Program-made: the position numbers and the translations under genes | Source of the DNA: Pirellulales bacterium | Lineage (GTDB): Bacteria; Planctomycetota; Planctomycetia; Pirellulales; JANQPP01 | NCBI GenBank assembly: GCA_028289405.1 | Contig: JANQPP010000061.1 | Span: 1-36,465, forward strand | DNA: 36,465 nt | Reading direction: 5' to 3' | Notes under the pieces: generated by a model | The model's database searches: none | Seen by the model: the letters and a program-made list of their open reading frames with translations, nothing else | Told to the model about the DNA's origin: nothing | In this document: piece by piece, positions 1-6,193 of the stretch | Layout: every line of letters starts with the position of its first letter | Numbering within the stretch: the stretch's first letter is position 1

Positions 1-99
1 ACCGTCGCACGGGCGACCGAAGCCCTCCGCGAACTCGACCACCACGACGCGCTGAACAAAGCAGAAATCCTGTCACAAAACTTTTGGTTAGCTACTTAG
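1..99 (+). CDS. 3' end of an unidentified reading frame, partial
   Basis: An open frame enters from the left edge and ends at a TAG at 97-99, giving 32 residues of hydrophilic, helix-like sequence that ends in QNFWLAT. It is too short to assign. It overlaps by a few bases the opening of the next frame (from 92), which lacks a good start. The two could therefore be parts of one gene separated by a frameshift. The sequence alone does not prove this. Confidence 0.3.
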   Translation, partial: TVARATEALRELDHHDALNKAEILSQNFWLAT

Positions 100-112
100 A
101 GCCGATGCCGCT

Positions 113-1207
113 TTGCGGTTGATCGCTGGCGAGACGACGTCGGACGTGGTGCGGGTGTTTCGACTCCCGGCTCTCGCGAAAGGGGACGTGTTGTTGTTTC
201 CCCAACTGGGGGAATCCACGACCCCTTCCCCGCATCGACTTCGCATTTCTCCACTCACTTCCATTCTCGAAGTGGAACCGAATGACCGGCGTCTGGCTGA
301 CGCATTGGCTCGGGAAATCCCCGCGGCGCTCAACGGCGTGATCGAAAACCCGAACGATGTGGATATCTTTCGATTGCGAGCCGAACCGGGCCAAATGCTC
401 AACGTGCGGGTATTCGCCTCTGAGTACGGTTCTCCGTTGGATTCGGTAGTGGAACTGACCGACGCGCAGGGCGAGTTGCTGACCAGCAACGACGACGCGG
501 AACTTCATGACAGCCGGCTGCGGGTCGTCGTGCCGGATGATGGAGAGTTTTTTCTGCGAATCACCGACCATCTGCGCCGAGGCGGACGGGATTATGTCTA
601 TCGCGTAGAAATCGAGCCTCCGAAAAAAAGGCTCGATCTCACGATTCCCCAGCTTTCGCGCCACCGCCAAGAGGGGCAAGTGATCGCCGTGCCACGAGGC
701 AATCGCGTGGCATCCTTGGTGGCGATCCGCCGCCAGGGATTCGACAGTGCGGTCACGCTGGATGCAGAACATCTCCCGCCTGGGCTGCGGTTCCGGACCA
801 GCCCCGTTGAGCCAGGCAGCCATTTGGCACGGATTCTCTGGGAAGCGGACGTGGACAGTCCCTTCACGGGCTCGCTCGTGGATCTACGGGGAACCGCGCG
901 ACTTGAAGATCATTGTGTGACTGGAAGTTTGGAGCATACCGTTCCTTTGGTCACCGGGCCTCCCCGCGAATCGGTTTATCGTGAACTGCATGTGGACCGA
1001 CTCGCGGTGGCGATCACGGACAAGGCTCCGTTTCAACTGGATGTGGCGGTTCCCGCTTTGCCCGCCGTGCGGGACGGCCAATTGGAATTGCAGGTATCCG
1101 TGACTCGGGAAGAAGGCTTTGATGAACCGATTGAGGTTCGTCTTTTGTCTCCACCCACTTGGATCGAAGAACCGGAAGTCCTCGTGATTGGCCTGCTCCC
1201 CAAGAGT
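113..1207 (+). pseudogene. PPC-domain secreted protein, broken by an insertion element
   Basis: The frame encodes 365 residues. Residues about 53-169 form a bacterial pre-peptidase C-terminal (PPC) domain: it opens with EVEPND, continues with NPNDVDIFRL and GSPLDS, and ends near GGRDYVYRVEI. A beta-rich region like those in large secreted planctomycete proteins follows. The only in-frame start is a TTG at 113 without a convincing ribosome site; the frame itself opens at 92 after a stop, so the true 5' part is missing, frameshifted or outside the window. The 3' end is cut. The stop codon TGA at 1208-1210 is the first three bases of the insertion element, so the last native codon ends at 1207. 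No continuation of the protein is recognisable after the element. Probably a non-functional remnant. The PPC assignment is firm; the role is unknown. Confidence 0.7.
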
Positions 1208-1228
1208 TGATCCAGATGTTATGAGAGT
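1208..1228 (+). repeat. Left terminal inverted repeat of the IS3-type element
   Basis: This 21 bp end begins TGATCCAG and contains GTTATGAGAGT. It pairs with 1750-1770 at 17 of 21 positions; the mismatches are at positions 3, 4, 9 and 10. Its first three bases supply the TGA stop of the interrupted PPC gene. Confidence 0.85.
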
Positions 1229-1256
1229 CTAACGGCCCGAGGGGCAGGAGGACTCG

Positions 1257-1535
1257 ATGAAGCGGAAGCGGCACAAGCCGGAGCAGATCATCAAGAAGCT
1301 GCGTGAAGCGGATGCGATGCTTGCGGCGGCGAAGACGATGGGACAGGTGTTGCAAGCGCTCGAAATCAGCGAGCCGACATTTCATCGTTGGCGGAACCAG
1401 TATGGCGGGATGAAGGCGGAGGAGGCCCAGCGGCTGAAGGAGCTGGAAGCGGAAAACCGGCGGCTGAAGAAGTTGGTGGCCGAGCAGGCGCTGGACAAGG
1501 ACATTCTCAAAGAAGCCTTGGAGGGAAACCTTCAT
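1257..1535 (+). pseudogene. IS3-family OrfA, truncated at its 3' end
   Basis: The ATG at 1257 follows an AGGAGG site. The first ~92 residues are a typical IS3 OrfA: a basic N-terminus (KRKRHKPEQIIKKLREAD), a helix-turn-helix around EISEPTFHRWRNQYGG, and a leucine-zipper helix with the LKELEAENRRLKKLVAEQ pattern ending in LDKDILKEALEGN. In complete elements OrfA ends here and overlaps OrfB with a programmed -1 frameshift. Here the frame runs on to 1739 as nonsense because the internal deletion has removed the normal stop. It may still make a DNA-binding OrfA-like protein, which in IS3 elements can act as an inhibitor, but no transposase. Confidence 0.8.
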
Positions 1536-1549
1536 GCAAACGAATGGAA

Positions 1550-1759
1550 CCGATGGCCGAGGCACGTTGGTTCGCGCGTCGTCGGCTCCAGGAGCACAAC
1601 GAAGAACGGCCGCACAGCAGCCTGGGCTATCAAACGCCCTCGCAGTTCGCCGCTGGCCTGGCCGCCTGCGTTCCAGCTTTGGAAGGGCTTGCACTCCGGC
1701 AGGCCGGCCAGCTACCCGATTTGGAAGCAGCAAGTTTAACCCAACCCAAACTCTCATAA
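1550..1759 (+). pseudogene. IS3-family OrfB (transposase) C-terminal remnant
   Basis: In the frame one base off from OrfA, the sequence reads AEARWFARRRLQEHNEERP followed by HSSLGYQTPSQFA, which is the conserved end of the IS3 OrfB integrase-type transposase after its last catalytic residue. It ends at a stop at 1757-1759, just inside the right inverted repeat. Roughly 200 or more upstream codons, including the catalytic DDE residues, are missing. The deletion junction lies between about 1530 and 1556. Confidence 0.8.
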
Positions 1760-1770
1760 CCCCTGGTACA
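1750..1770 (+). repeat. Right terminal inverted repeat of the IS3-type element
   Basis: This is the counterpart of 1208-1228. Read on the minus strand it begins TGTACCAGGG and shares the GTTATGAGAGT core. Confidence 0.85.
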
Positions 1771-2048
1771 AAAAATCGGAGCAGGTCACCCCTACCTCAG
1801 CGCGAACTTGGATTTCTCCGGGAATTCCAACTTGTCTGGGCTGTTCGCGGATCCCGAGGAGGTGGGAATTCTCTCCAGCACCGAGTTCGCCTCGCCGCTG
1901 GAGGACTTGGAGCAGGCCGCGATGCAAAGTCCGGCGAGGTATGGCAGCGATGTGACAAACCTGCGATGGCGATTGGTGCGGAGGCTGATCCCTACACGAT
2001 GCCCGCCTTCCCTCGTCGGGAGGTTGTTGTTTGCCTAATGCCTTGGCA
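1771..2048. other. Intergenic stretch without a recognisable gene
   Basis: These 278 bp lie between the insertion element and the convergent DinB-fold gene. A forward open frame of about 76 codons (1808-2038) has no ribosome site and no family resemblance. It may be debris of the gene broken by the element or chance. No promoter, RNA gene or terminator is evident. Confidence 0.5.
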
Positions 2049-2546
2049 TCAAGCCATTAACGGCTCACGGCCCGCCGCCTTGCGAGCGACGGCGACTTGT
2101 CCCGTGTGAAAACTGACGTGGCTGCACATGGCGGCATAGCAGGCGCCGACGGTTCCGAAGTACTCTCGAAACTCCTCCGGCGCGTGGCTGGGCTGGTCCA
2201 AATCGTCGTCGCTGAGCGTATCGAGATGGGCCAGCGTGGCGGCCCGCATCTCCTCGAACTTGGCTAGCAGCTCGTCCATGGAAGGGTATTTGCCCGCGTC
2301 GGTCGAAGGCGCGGATCCCATCGAAAAGACGCCCTCCCATTCCGGGAAGCGGTTCGGCTGGCCGAGAACGAAGCCATCGAGCAAGTCGCTTTCGGAGCGG
2401 ATCAGGTGGCCGAGAATCCACAAGGGATGGTTCCCGCCGTTGGCCGTTGGCTGCGTCAACGGAGCGTCCTTCATATCGGTGATCAGCCCCAAGGCCCAGC
2501 GTTTGCTGCTCGCTAGGCAGTGTCGGATGAAGTCCGTCGTTTTCAT
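2049..2546 (-). CDS. DinB-fold (DinB_2/YfiT-like) protein
   Basis: 165 residues starting at an ATG (2544-2546) with an AAGAGGTAA ribosome site. The protein is all-helical in appearance and carries the three histidines expected of the DinB/YfiT four-helix metal-binding fold: H47 in GNHPLWILGHL, then H143 and H147 in CSHVSFHTGQVAVAR. Members are thought to be metal-dependent, often thiol-linked transferases induced by stress; the reaction here is unknown. The length fits the family. It lies downstream of the VOC gene on the same strand but is separated from it by a strong intrinsic terminator (2573-2609) that ends only 26 bases before its start codon, so its expression is probably controlled separately or by readthrough. 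Longer upstream starts are possible but would run through the terminator hairpin, so this start is preferred. Confidence 0.85.
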   Translation of the reverse strand: MKTTDFIRHCLASSKRWALGLITDMKDAPLTQPTANGGNHPLWILGHLIRSESDLLDGFVLGQPNRFPEWEGVFSMGSAPSTDAGKYPSMDELLAKFEEMRAATLAHLDTLSDDDLDQPSHAPEEFREYFGTVGACYAAMCSHVSFHTGQVAVARKAAGREPLMA

Positions 2547-2572
2547 GGCATTACCTCTTTTTGGCGCGGAGT

Positions 2573-2609
2573 AAAAAAACGCGCCGGCGCGGGTTCCAGC
2601 GCCAGCGCG
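2573..2609 (-). terminator. Intrinsic terminator, possibly an attenuator ahead of the DinB gene
   Basis: Read on the minus strand, an 11-bp GC-rich stem (CGCGCTGGCGC paired with GCGCCGGCGCG, one G-T wobble) closes an 8-base loop and is followed directly by seven T residues. This is a textbook rho-independent terminator. It sits about 100 bases after the VOC stop and 26 bases before the DinB start, so it could end the VOC transcript or act as a regulated leader terminator for the DinB gene. Confidence 0.85.
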
Positions 2610-2634
2610 GTGAAAGGGCCTCCAGTCAATACGC

Positions 2635-2663
2635 ATTGTCCAGATAGCCGGAGTTTGCTTCAA
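2635..2663 (-). promoter_or_regulatory. Possible sigma70-like promoter for the DinB gene
   Basis: On the minus strand, TTGAAG (2658-2663) and GACAAT (2635-2640) are 17 bases apart, four of six matches each. If used, the transcript would start near 2628 and meet the terminator hairpin before the DinB start codon. This is a weak prediction. Confidence 0.35.
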
Positions 2664-2714
2664 GCGAATCCCCGACGGGGTGCCCCTTGATGGCTCCCGC
2701 CGCACGGGGAAATG

Positions 2715-3092
2715 TCAGGGGGATTCGTGCAGAGCGACCCGATTCCCCTCGGTGTCCTGGAAATGGGCGATGAAGCCATGCTCTCCAATGCTCATACGGG
2801 GCATCAGCGTCTTCCCGCCTGCCTGGTTGATAGCTTCCAGGGAAGGATCGATCTTGTCGACATGCAGGTAGACGAGCGAGCCTGCATGGGACGGTTGGTA
2901 ACCATCTCCCTGGATGAGCGTGCCCGCCGCGCCGGCGGCTCCCATTTCCATGGGGAACCAGCCCATCTTGTTAGGGCCCATCTCCGTTTCCGCGATTTCC
3001 ACTCCCAGGGCCGATTCATAAAACGCTTTGGCCCGGGCCATGTCCGTGACGGGAATTTCAAACCAATTGACGGGATTGGCGTGTGATGGCAT
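2715..3092 (-). CDS. VOC (glyoxalase/bleomycin-resistance fold) protein
   Basis: 125 residues from an ATG at 3090-3092 preceded by AAGGAGA. It begins with the VOC signature [21 protein letters not shown] and ends with [14 protein letters not shown], the two ends of the paired beta-alpha-beta-beta-beta modules seen in glyoxalase I, dioxygenases and resistance proteins. The mid-section GNPVNW-type start and [13 protein letters not shown] resemble the PhnB/glyoxalase-like proteins that often accompany SRPBCC and ArsR genes. The metal ligands and substrate cannot be fixed from sequence alone. It is transcribed leftward from the shared divergent promoter region 3127-3169. Confidence 0.85.
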   Translation of the reverse strand: MPSHANPVNWFEIPVTDMARAKAFYESALGVEIAETEMGPNKMGWFPMEMGAAGAAGTLIQGDGYQPSHAGSLVYLHVDKIDPSLEAINQAGGKTLMPRMSIGEHGFIAHFQDTEGNRVALHESP

Positions 3093-3126
3093 CGAAGGTC
3101 TCCTTGAAAAGGTGGTGAAAAGATGC

Positions 3127-3155
3127 TTGACGTTACCATTTAGTAACGTTACTAT
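3127..3155 (+). promoter_or_regulatory. Sigma70-like promoter of the rightward ArsR module
   Basis: TTGACG (3127-3132) and TACTAT (3150-3155) are separated by 17 bases. Transcription would begin near 3162, about 40 bases before the DUF1569 start. The promoter is embedded in the GTAACG repeats, as expected for a repressor-controlled promoter. On the opposite strand TTACGT and TACTAA, 16 bases apart, could serve the VOC gene. Confidence 0.6.
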
Positions 3156-3169
3156 TCGATAACGTAACG
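3131..3169. promoter_or_regulatory. GTAACG palindromes, likely operator of the divergent promoter
   Basis: The hexamer CGTTAC/GTAACG occurs four times in 39 bases: CGTTAC at 3131 and 3147, GTAACG at 3143 and 3164. The centre, TAGTAACGTTACTA (3141-3154), is a perfect 14-bp palindrome that covers the -10 region of the rightward promoter. The arrangement is typical of a dimeric repressor site. The ArsR-family regulator at 4494-4850 is the obvious candidate to bind it; this is inference. Confidence 0.65.
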
Positions 3170-3203
3170 AATCCACTTCGTCCTGTCAATCAAGGAGACC
3201 GCC

Positions 3204-3683
3204 ATGCCAGTCAACACGAAAAAAGTCGCGGGCCGCCGCGAGGTGCGGTACGCTTCACTGGATGAATTGCTCGCCGATGCCCAGCGGCTCTCCAGCACGG
3301 AAGTCCGCGAGCTGGGTAATTGGTCGCGAGGGCAAATCTACGAGCACCTCGCGCGGTCCCTGGATTCGTCGATCGACGGAGCGGGGTTTTCCCTCCCGGC
3401 GCCAGTCCGCTGGCTAATGTCCCTGCTAATGAAACGGAAATTTCTGAACAAAGAACTACCCGCCGGATTCAAGAGCACGGACGACTTCATCCCCGACGAG
3501 ACTTCCGTGGAAGCGGGGCTGGCCTCCCTGGAGCGGGCCGTGGCACGGCAGAAGAGGGAACCACAGAGGGTAATGCATCCCGCCTTTGGTAACATTAGCC
3601 GCGACGAATGGAACGACTTTCATCTGCGTCACGCTGAAATGCACATGAGCTTTCTCCTCAACGGCCAGCATGCCGGGCATTGA
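3204..3683 (+). CDS. DUF1569 family protein
   Basis: 159 residues, ATG start with AAGGAGACC upstream. It has the family layout: an N-terminal segment (VRYASLDELLADAQRL), a central NWSRGQIYEHLARSLDSSIDG helix, a region near a short hydrophobic stretch (APVRWLMSLLMKRKFL), and a C-terminal HPAFGNISRDEWNDFHLRH plus AEMHMSFL motif. DUF1569 proteins are related to the DinB/YfiT helical fold and retain histidines (here in IYEHL, MHPAF, FHLRHAEMH) that may bind a metal. No reaction is known. It is the first gene of the rightward set and lies about 40 bases from the predicted transcription start. Confidence 0.8.
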   Translation: MPVNTKKVAGRREVRYASLDELLADAQRLSSTEVRELGNWSRGQIYEHLARSLDSSIDGAGFSLPAPVRWLMSLLMKRKFLNKELPAGFKSTDDFIPDETSVEAGLASLERAVARQKREPQRVMHPAFGNISRDEWNDFHLRHAEMHMSFLLNGQHAGH

Positions 3684-3714
3684 GCCGCACATGGCTTTCC
3701 TTCAGGTGAGCATC

Positions 3715-4023
3715 ATGGCAAAACAGAAACCACGGCCAACCGATTGCCCCGTCGGCGACCTACGCCCCGTGCAGGCGGAGTGTCCCGAATGCGGCCACCA
3801 GGAATTCGAGCCGTCCCGAGGCCGTTTCGGCCCGATCTGGCGGTGCGGAAACCGCCCTGCCTGCAAATTCTGGCTCGGATCGAAGCCCACCGGTGAAACA
3901 TGCCCGTACGTGGTCAACGGCAAGCCGTGCCGCGCGCCGATGGTGGAGGGAACCAAGACGATTCCCGACCGTTGTTCACGCAAGGAGTGTCCCAACCGCA
4001 ACCCTCACAAACTGAGCTCTTGA
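3715..4023 (+). CDS. Double zinc-ribbon protein, topoisomerase I C-terminal-like
   Basis: 102 residues. The ATG at 3715 follows AGGTGAG; two in-frame upstream ATGs have poorer sites. Two Cys4 modules are visible: C23-C26 with C44-C50 (CPECGHQEF...GRFGPIWRCGNRPACKFW) and C63-C72 with C87-C92. The first closely resembles the topoisomerase I C-terminal zinc finger (CPECG...GRFGxFxxCxxxPxCK). No catalytic domain is attached, so this is a stand-alone nucleic-acid or protein-binding zinc ribbon. It follows DUF1569 by 31 bases and precedes SRPBCC by 21 bases, suggesting one operon. Its role there is unknown. Confidence 0.7.
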   Translation: MAKQKPRPTDCPVGDLRPVQAECPECGHQEFEPSRGRFGPIWRCGNRPACKFWLGSKPTGETCPYVVNGKPCRAPMVEGTKTIPDRCSRKECPNRNPHKLSS

Positions 4024-4044
4024 CTCTACAAAAAGGAAATGACC

Positions 4045-4497
4045 ATGCCTGAAACACAAGAATTGACGCTGGATGTCTCCCAAAGTATTGAAATCAACAC
4101 CGCCATTGGCGATGCCTACAAGGCTTTAATCCGCCGCCTTACCAGCGAGAGCTCCACGCCCGACAATAAACCGCTCCCGATGGTGCTGGAAGAATGGCCG
4201 GGAGGCCGCTGGTTTCGCGACCTGGGCCATGGACAGGGGCACCTGTGGGGCTTCGTGCAGGTGATCAAGCCGCCGACGTTGATCGAGATTCAGGGGCCCA
4301 TGTTCATGTCCTACCCCGTGGCGGGGCACGTTCAGTTCCGCATCATGCAGATCGCCGGCGGCGCGGAGCTTTTCGTGCGGCACCGAGCCTTGGGGCTGGT
4401 CGAGGAGGACCACCGCATGGGCGTGACGCACGGCTGGGATTCCTTTGTCCAGGGCGTGAAACGAATTTCCGAACAAAACGCGAGCGTGGCCACGTGA
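4045..4497 (+). CDS. SRPBCC (START/Bet v1-like) domain protein
   Basis: 150 residues from the ATG at 4045, which has AAGGAA six bases upstream; the ATG at 4039 is too close to that site. The sequence fits an AHSA1/SRPBCC ligand-binding fold: a first strand (LDVSQSIEINTAIGDAYKAL), a WPGGRWFRDLG turn, a central sheet (LWGFVQVIKPPTLIEIQGPM) and a C-terminal helix (GVTHGWDSFVQGVKRI). Such proteins bind hydrophobic ligands and are very often paired with a small ArsR regulator. Here the stop overlaps the GTG start of that regulator (GTGA), implying translational coupling. The ligand is unknown. Confidence 0.85.
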   Translation: MPETQELTLDVSQSIEINTAIGDAYKALIRRLTSESSTPDNKPLPMVLEEWPGGRWFRDLGHGQGHLWGFVQVIKPPTLIEIQGPMFMSYPVAGHVQFRIMQIAGGAELFVRHRALGLVEEDHRMGVTHGWDSFVQGVKRISEQNASVAT

Positions 4498-4850
4498 CGA
4501 AAGATTTGGACCAAGTCTGGAAAGCACTTTCCGATCCCACGCGGCGGGAAATCTTGGACCTGCTCCGGGACGGCCCACGGCAAACGACGGAGATCGTCGA
4601 TGATTTTCCACACCTCTCGCGGTTCGGGGTCATGAAACATCTCGACGTGCTCCGTGAGGCGGGCCTGGTAAACACCCGCAGCGAGGGCCGCCGCCGCATC
4701 AATTCGCTCAACGTGGCCCCGATTCGCCAAATCCTAGAAAGGTGGATCAGCAAGTACGAAGCGTACTGGACAAACACACTGTTGCGCGTCAAGGAAACCG
4801 CCGAATCGGAAGCGACTCCCAAAAAACGTTCTCGGACGAAAAGGGCATGA
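4494..4850 (+). CDS. ArsR/SmtB-family transcriptional regulator
   Basis: 118 residues from a GTG start inside the GTGA overlap with the SRPBCC stop. It is a single winged helix-turn-helix domain: DQVWKALSDPTRREILDLLRDG, then a recognition-helix region near LSRFGVMKHLDVLREAGLV, and a wing with SEGRRRINSLN. No metal-binding ELCVC motif of true arsenic sensors is present, so it belongs to the non-metal ArsR subgroup commonly paired with SRPBCC proteins. The basic, Lys/Arg-rich tail (TPKKRSRTKRA) is unusual and may add DNA affinity. It probably controls its own module from the palindromic site at 3131-3169. Confidence 0.85.
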   Translation: MTKDLDQVWKALSDPTRREILDLLRDGPRQTTEIVDDFPHLSRFGVMKHLDVLREAGLVNTRSEGRRRINSLNVAPIRQILERWISKYEAYWTNTLLRVKETAESEATPKKRSRTKRA

Positions 4851-4984
4851 CACTTGGGCTACATGAAGCGGCCAAGCAATCCATACGGCCTATTTGGCGA
4901 TTCAGTTTTTTCTGGCGGACCTGATGCTAGGCCTGGTCCATGTCCAGGGCTCGAAGACTAGCCCGAAAGATGGAGCGTGACGAC

Positions 4985-5314
4985 ATGGCCTACAGCGAAC
5001 AACACGTGGGAATCTTCCGCGAAGAGTTGGCCGGACTGGAGGGACTGAGCGAGAAACGCATGTTTGGCGGCCTCTGCTTCCTGCTCCACGGCAACATGCT
5101 TTGTGGTGTGCACAAGGGGGGTGGCATGGCCCGCGTGGGCAAGGAATTGGAAGCCGCAGCCCTGAAGCTCCCGGGAGTTGAGCTGCTGGCTTTTACGGGC
5201 CGCCCGATGGGTGGGATGGTCGAAATGAGCGAGTCCGCCATCGAGGACACTCAGGTTCGCCGCGCGGTATTGGCCTTGGCCCAACAATTCGTCGAAGCGT
5301 TGCCGGCGAAGTAA
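4985..5314 (+). CDS. TfoX/Sxy N-terminal-domain protein
   Basis: 109 residues from the ATG at 4985 with GGAG upstream; starts at 4940 and 4970 are possible but less well placed. The signature KRMFGGLCFLLHGNMLCGV, followed by MARVGKELEAAAL and FTGRPMGGMVEMSESA, is that of the TfoX_N domain. The C-terminal TfoX half found in the Proteobacterial competence regulator is absent. Stand-alone TfoX_N proteins are widespread in ArsR/SRPBCC clusters and have no established biochemical role, so naming this a competence gene would be unjustified. It is separated from the ArsR gene by 134 bases. Confidence 0.85.
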   Translation: MAYSEQHVGIFREELAGLEGLSEKRMFGGLCFLLHGNMLCGVHKGGGMARVGKELEAAALKLPGVELLAFTGRPMGGMVEMSESAIEDTQVRRAVLALAQQFVEALPAK

Positions 5315-5352
5315 GCCCCTGCAATCTTGAACTCATATCAGGAGAAAGCAAT

Positions 5353-6087
5353 ATGACCAGCCACGCTGTCGTTTCCGGTGAGCGGTGGCTTCAGGCCCGC
5401 CAGGAATTGCTCGAGAAGGAAAAGGAGTTCACCCGGCTGCGGGACGAGCTGACCCGAAAGCGTCGGGAACTGCCTTGGGAAAAAGTTGAGAAGGAATACC
5501 TCTTCGAGGGCCCCGATGGCCCGGTTTCGCTGGCGGACCTGTTCGGTGAATGCAGCCAACTCGTCATTTACCATTTCATGTTTGGCCCCGATTGGCCCGA
5601 AGGCTGCAAAATCTGTTCGATGCTGGCCGACCATTACGACCCGCTCATCATCCACCTCAAACATCGGGACGTTACTTTGGCCACGGTTTCCCGGGCACCG
5701 CTGAAGACACTGATGGATTACCAGCGGCGGATGGGCTGGAGTTTCCCCTGGGTGTCGTCGCTGCATAACGATTTCAACTGGGACTATCACGTCTCTTTCA
5801 AACAAGAAGACTTGGACGCCAATCGGGCGTATTACAACTACCGCGCGGGAGCCCAATTTCCCGCGACGGAAGGGCCTGGCATCAGTTCGTTTTACAAAGA
5901 CGCCAGTGGCGAGGTCTTTCACACGTATTCCTCGTTCGGGAGGGGACTCGAAAACTTCCTCGGCATCTACAATTTTCTCGACATCGTGCCCAAAGGCCGC
6001 GACGAGGACAGATTGCCGTATCCCATGGCTTGGGTGCGGCACAAAGACCAATACGACGACGAAAGCGTGGTGGATCCCTACGTTTGA
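5353..6087 (+). CDS. DUF899 thioredoxin-fold protein
   Basis: 244 residues; ATG preceded by AGGAGAAAGC. The sequence matches the DUF899 family: an N-terminal coiled helix (ELLEKEKEFTRLRDELTRKRRELPWEKV), a Trx-like strand with GECSQLVIYHFMFGPDWPEGC, and later WDYHVSF, YNYR and SSFYKD blocks, ending in LDIVPKGRDEDRLPYP. The two cysteines in the DWPEGCKICSML segment (CKIC, a CXXC pair) may be redox-active. DUF899 proteins are predicted to be dithiol-disulfide isomerase-like proteins, without a proven substrate. It closes the rightward module; an inverted repeat follows at 6114-6143. Confidence 0.85.
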   Translation: MTSHAVVSGERWLQARQELLEKEKEFTRLRDELTRKRRELPWEKVEKEYLFEGPDGPVSLADLFGECSQLVIYHFMFGPDWPEGCKICSMLADHYDPLIIHLKHRDVTLATVSRAPLKTLMDYQRRMGWSFPWVSSLHNDFNWDYHVSFKQEDLDANRAYYNYRAGAQFPATEGPGISSFYKDASGEVFHTYSSFGRGLENFLGIYNFLDIVPKGRDEDRLPYPMAWVRHKDQYDDESVVDPYV

Positions 6088-6113
6088 CGGCCTCGGCATC
6101 CGTTGCGAACGCC

Positions 6114-6143
6114 CCAAGCGTGACCACGCCAAACGCTTGGCGT
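6114..6143 (+). terminator. Possible terminator or alternative hairpins after DUF899
   Basis: Two mutually exclusive hairpins can form: CCAAGCGT (6114-6121) with ACGCTTGG (6133-6140), or ACGCCAA (6126-6132) with TTGGCGT (6137-6143) around a four-base loop. No T-run follows, so intrinsic termination is uncertain. It lies between the DUF899 stop and the kinase gene. Confidence 0.4.
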
Positions 6144-6193
6144 AGAATCACGTTCCTCTGAAATGTCTTTCGCGAAGCGGAGGAGGGCCGAGG

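Larger units (their letters stand above)
1208..1770 (+). mobile_element. Miniature, internally deleted IS3-family element
   Basis: The 563 bp element has related ends. The left end starts at 1208 and the right end finishes at 1770, with 17 of 21 bases matching as inverted repeats. These include an uninterrupted core GTTATGAGAGT, and the tips read TG...CA as in IS3-family elements. Inside are a complete-looking orfA start and helix-turn-helix/leucine-zipper region, then an abrupt jump to the last part of orfB (ERPHSSLGYQTP motif). Complete IS3 elements are about 1.2-1.5 kb, so most of the DDE transposase has been lost. The flanking bases (AGT before, AAA after) do not form an obvious target duplication. 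It is non-autonomous but could be mobilised in trans if a full copy exists elsewhere. Confidence 0.85.

Noticed and set aside
92..823. 243-codon minus-strand frame over the PPC gene
   Set aside because: Shadow of a gene with recognisable PPC domain; no independent evidence.
1808..2038. 76-codon forward frame after the insertion element
   Set aside because: No ribosome site, no family match, and its start is a TTG inside a region with other open frames.
4494..4850. Linking the ArsR regulator to the arsM gene at 25961
   Set aside because: They are 21 kb apart and the ArsR protein lacks the metal-binding cysteines of arsenic sensors.
4985..5314. Reading the TfoX-N protein as a competence regulator
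   Set aside because: Only the N-terminal domain is present and no competence gene is nearby.
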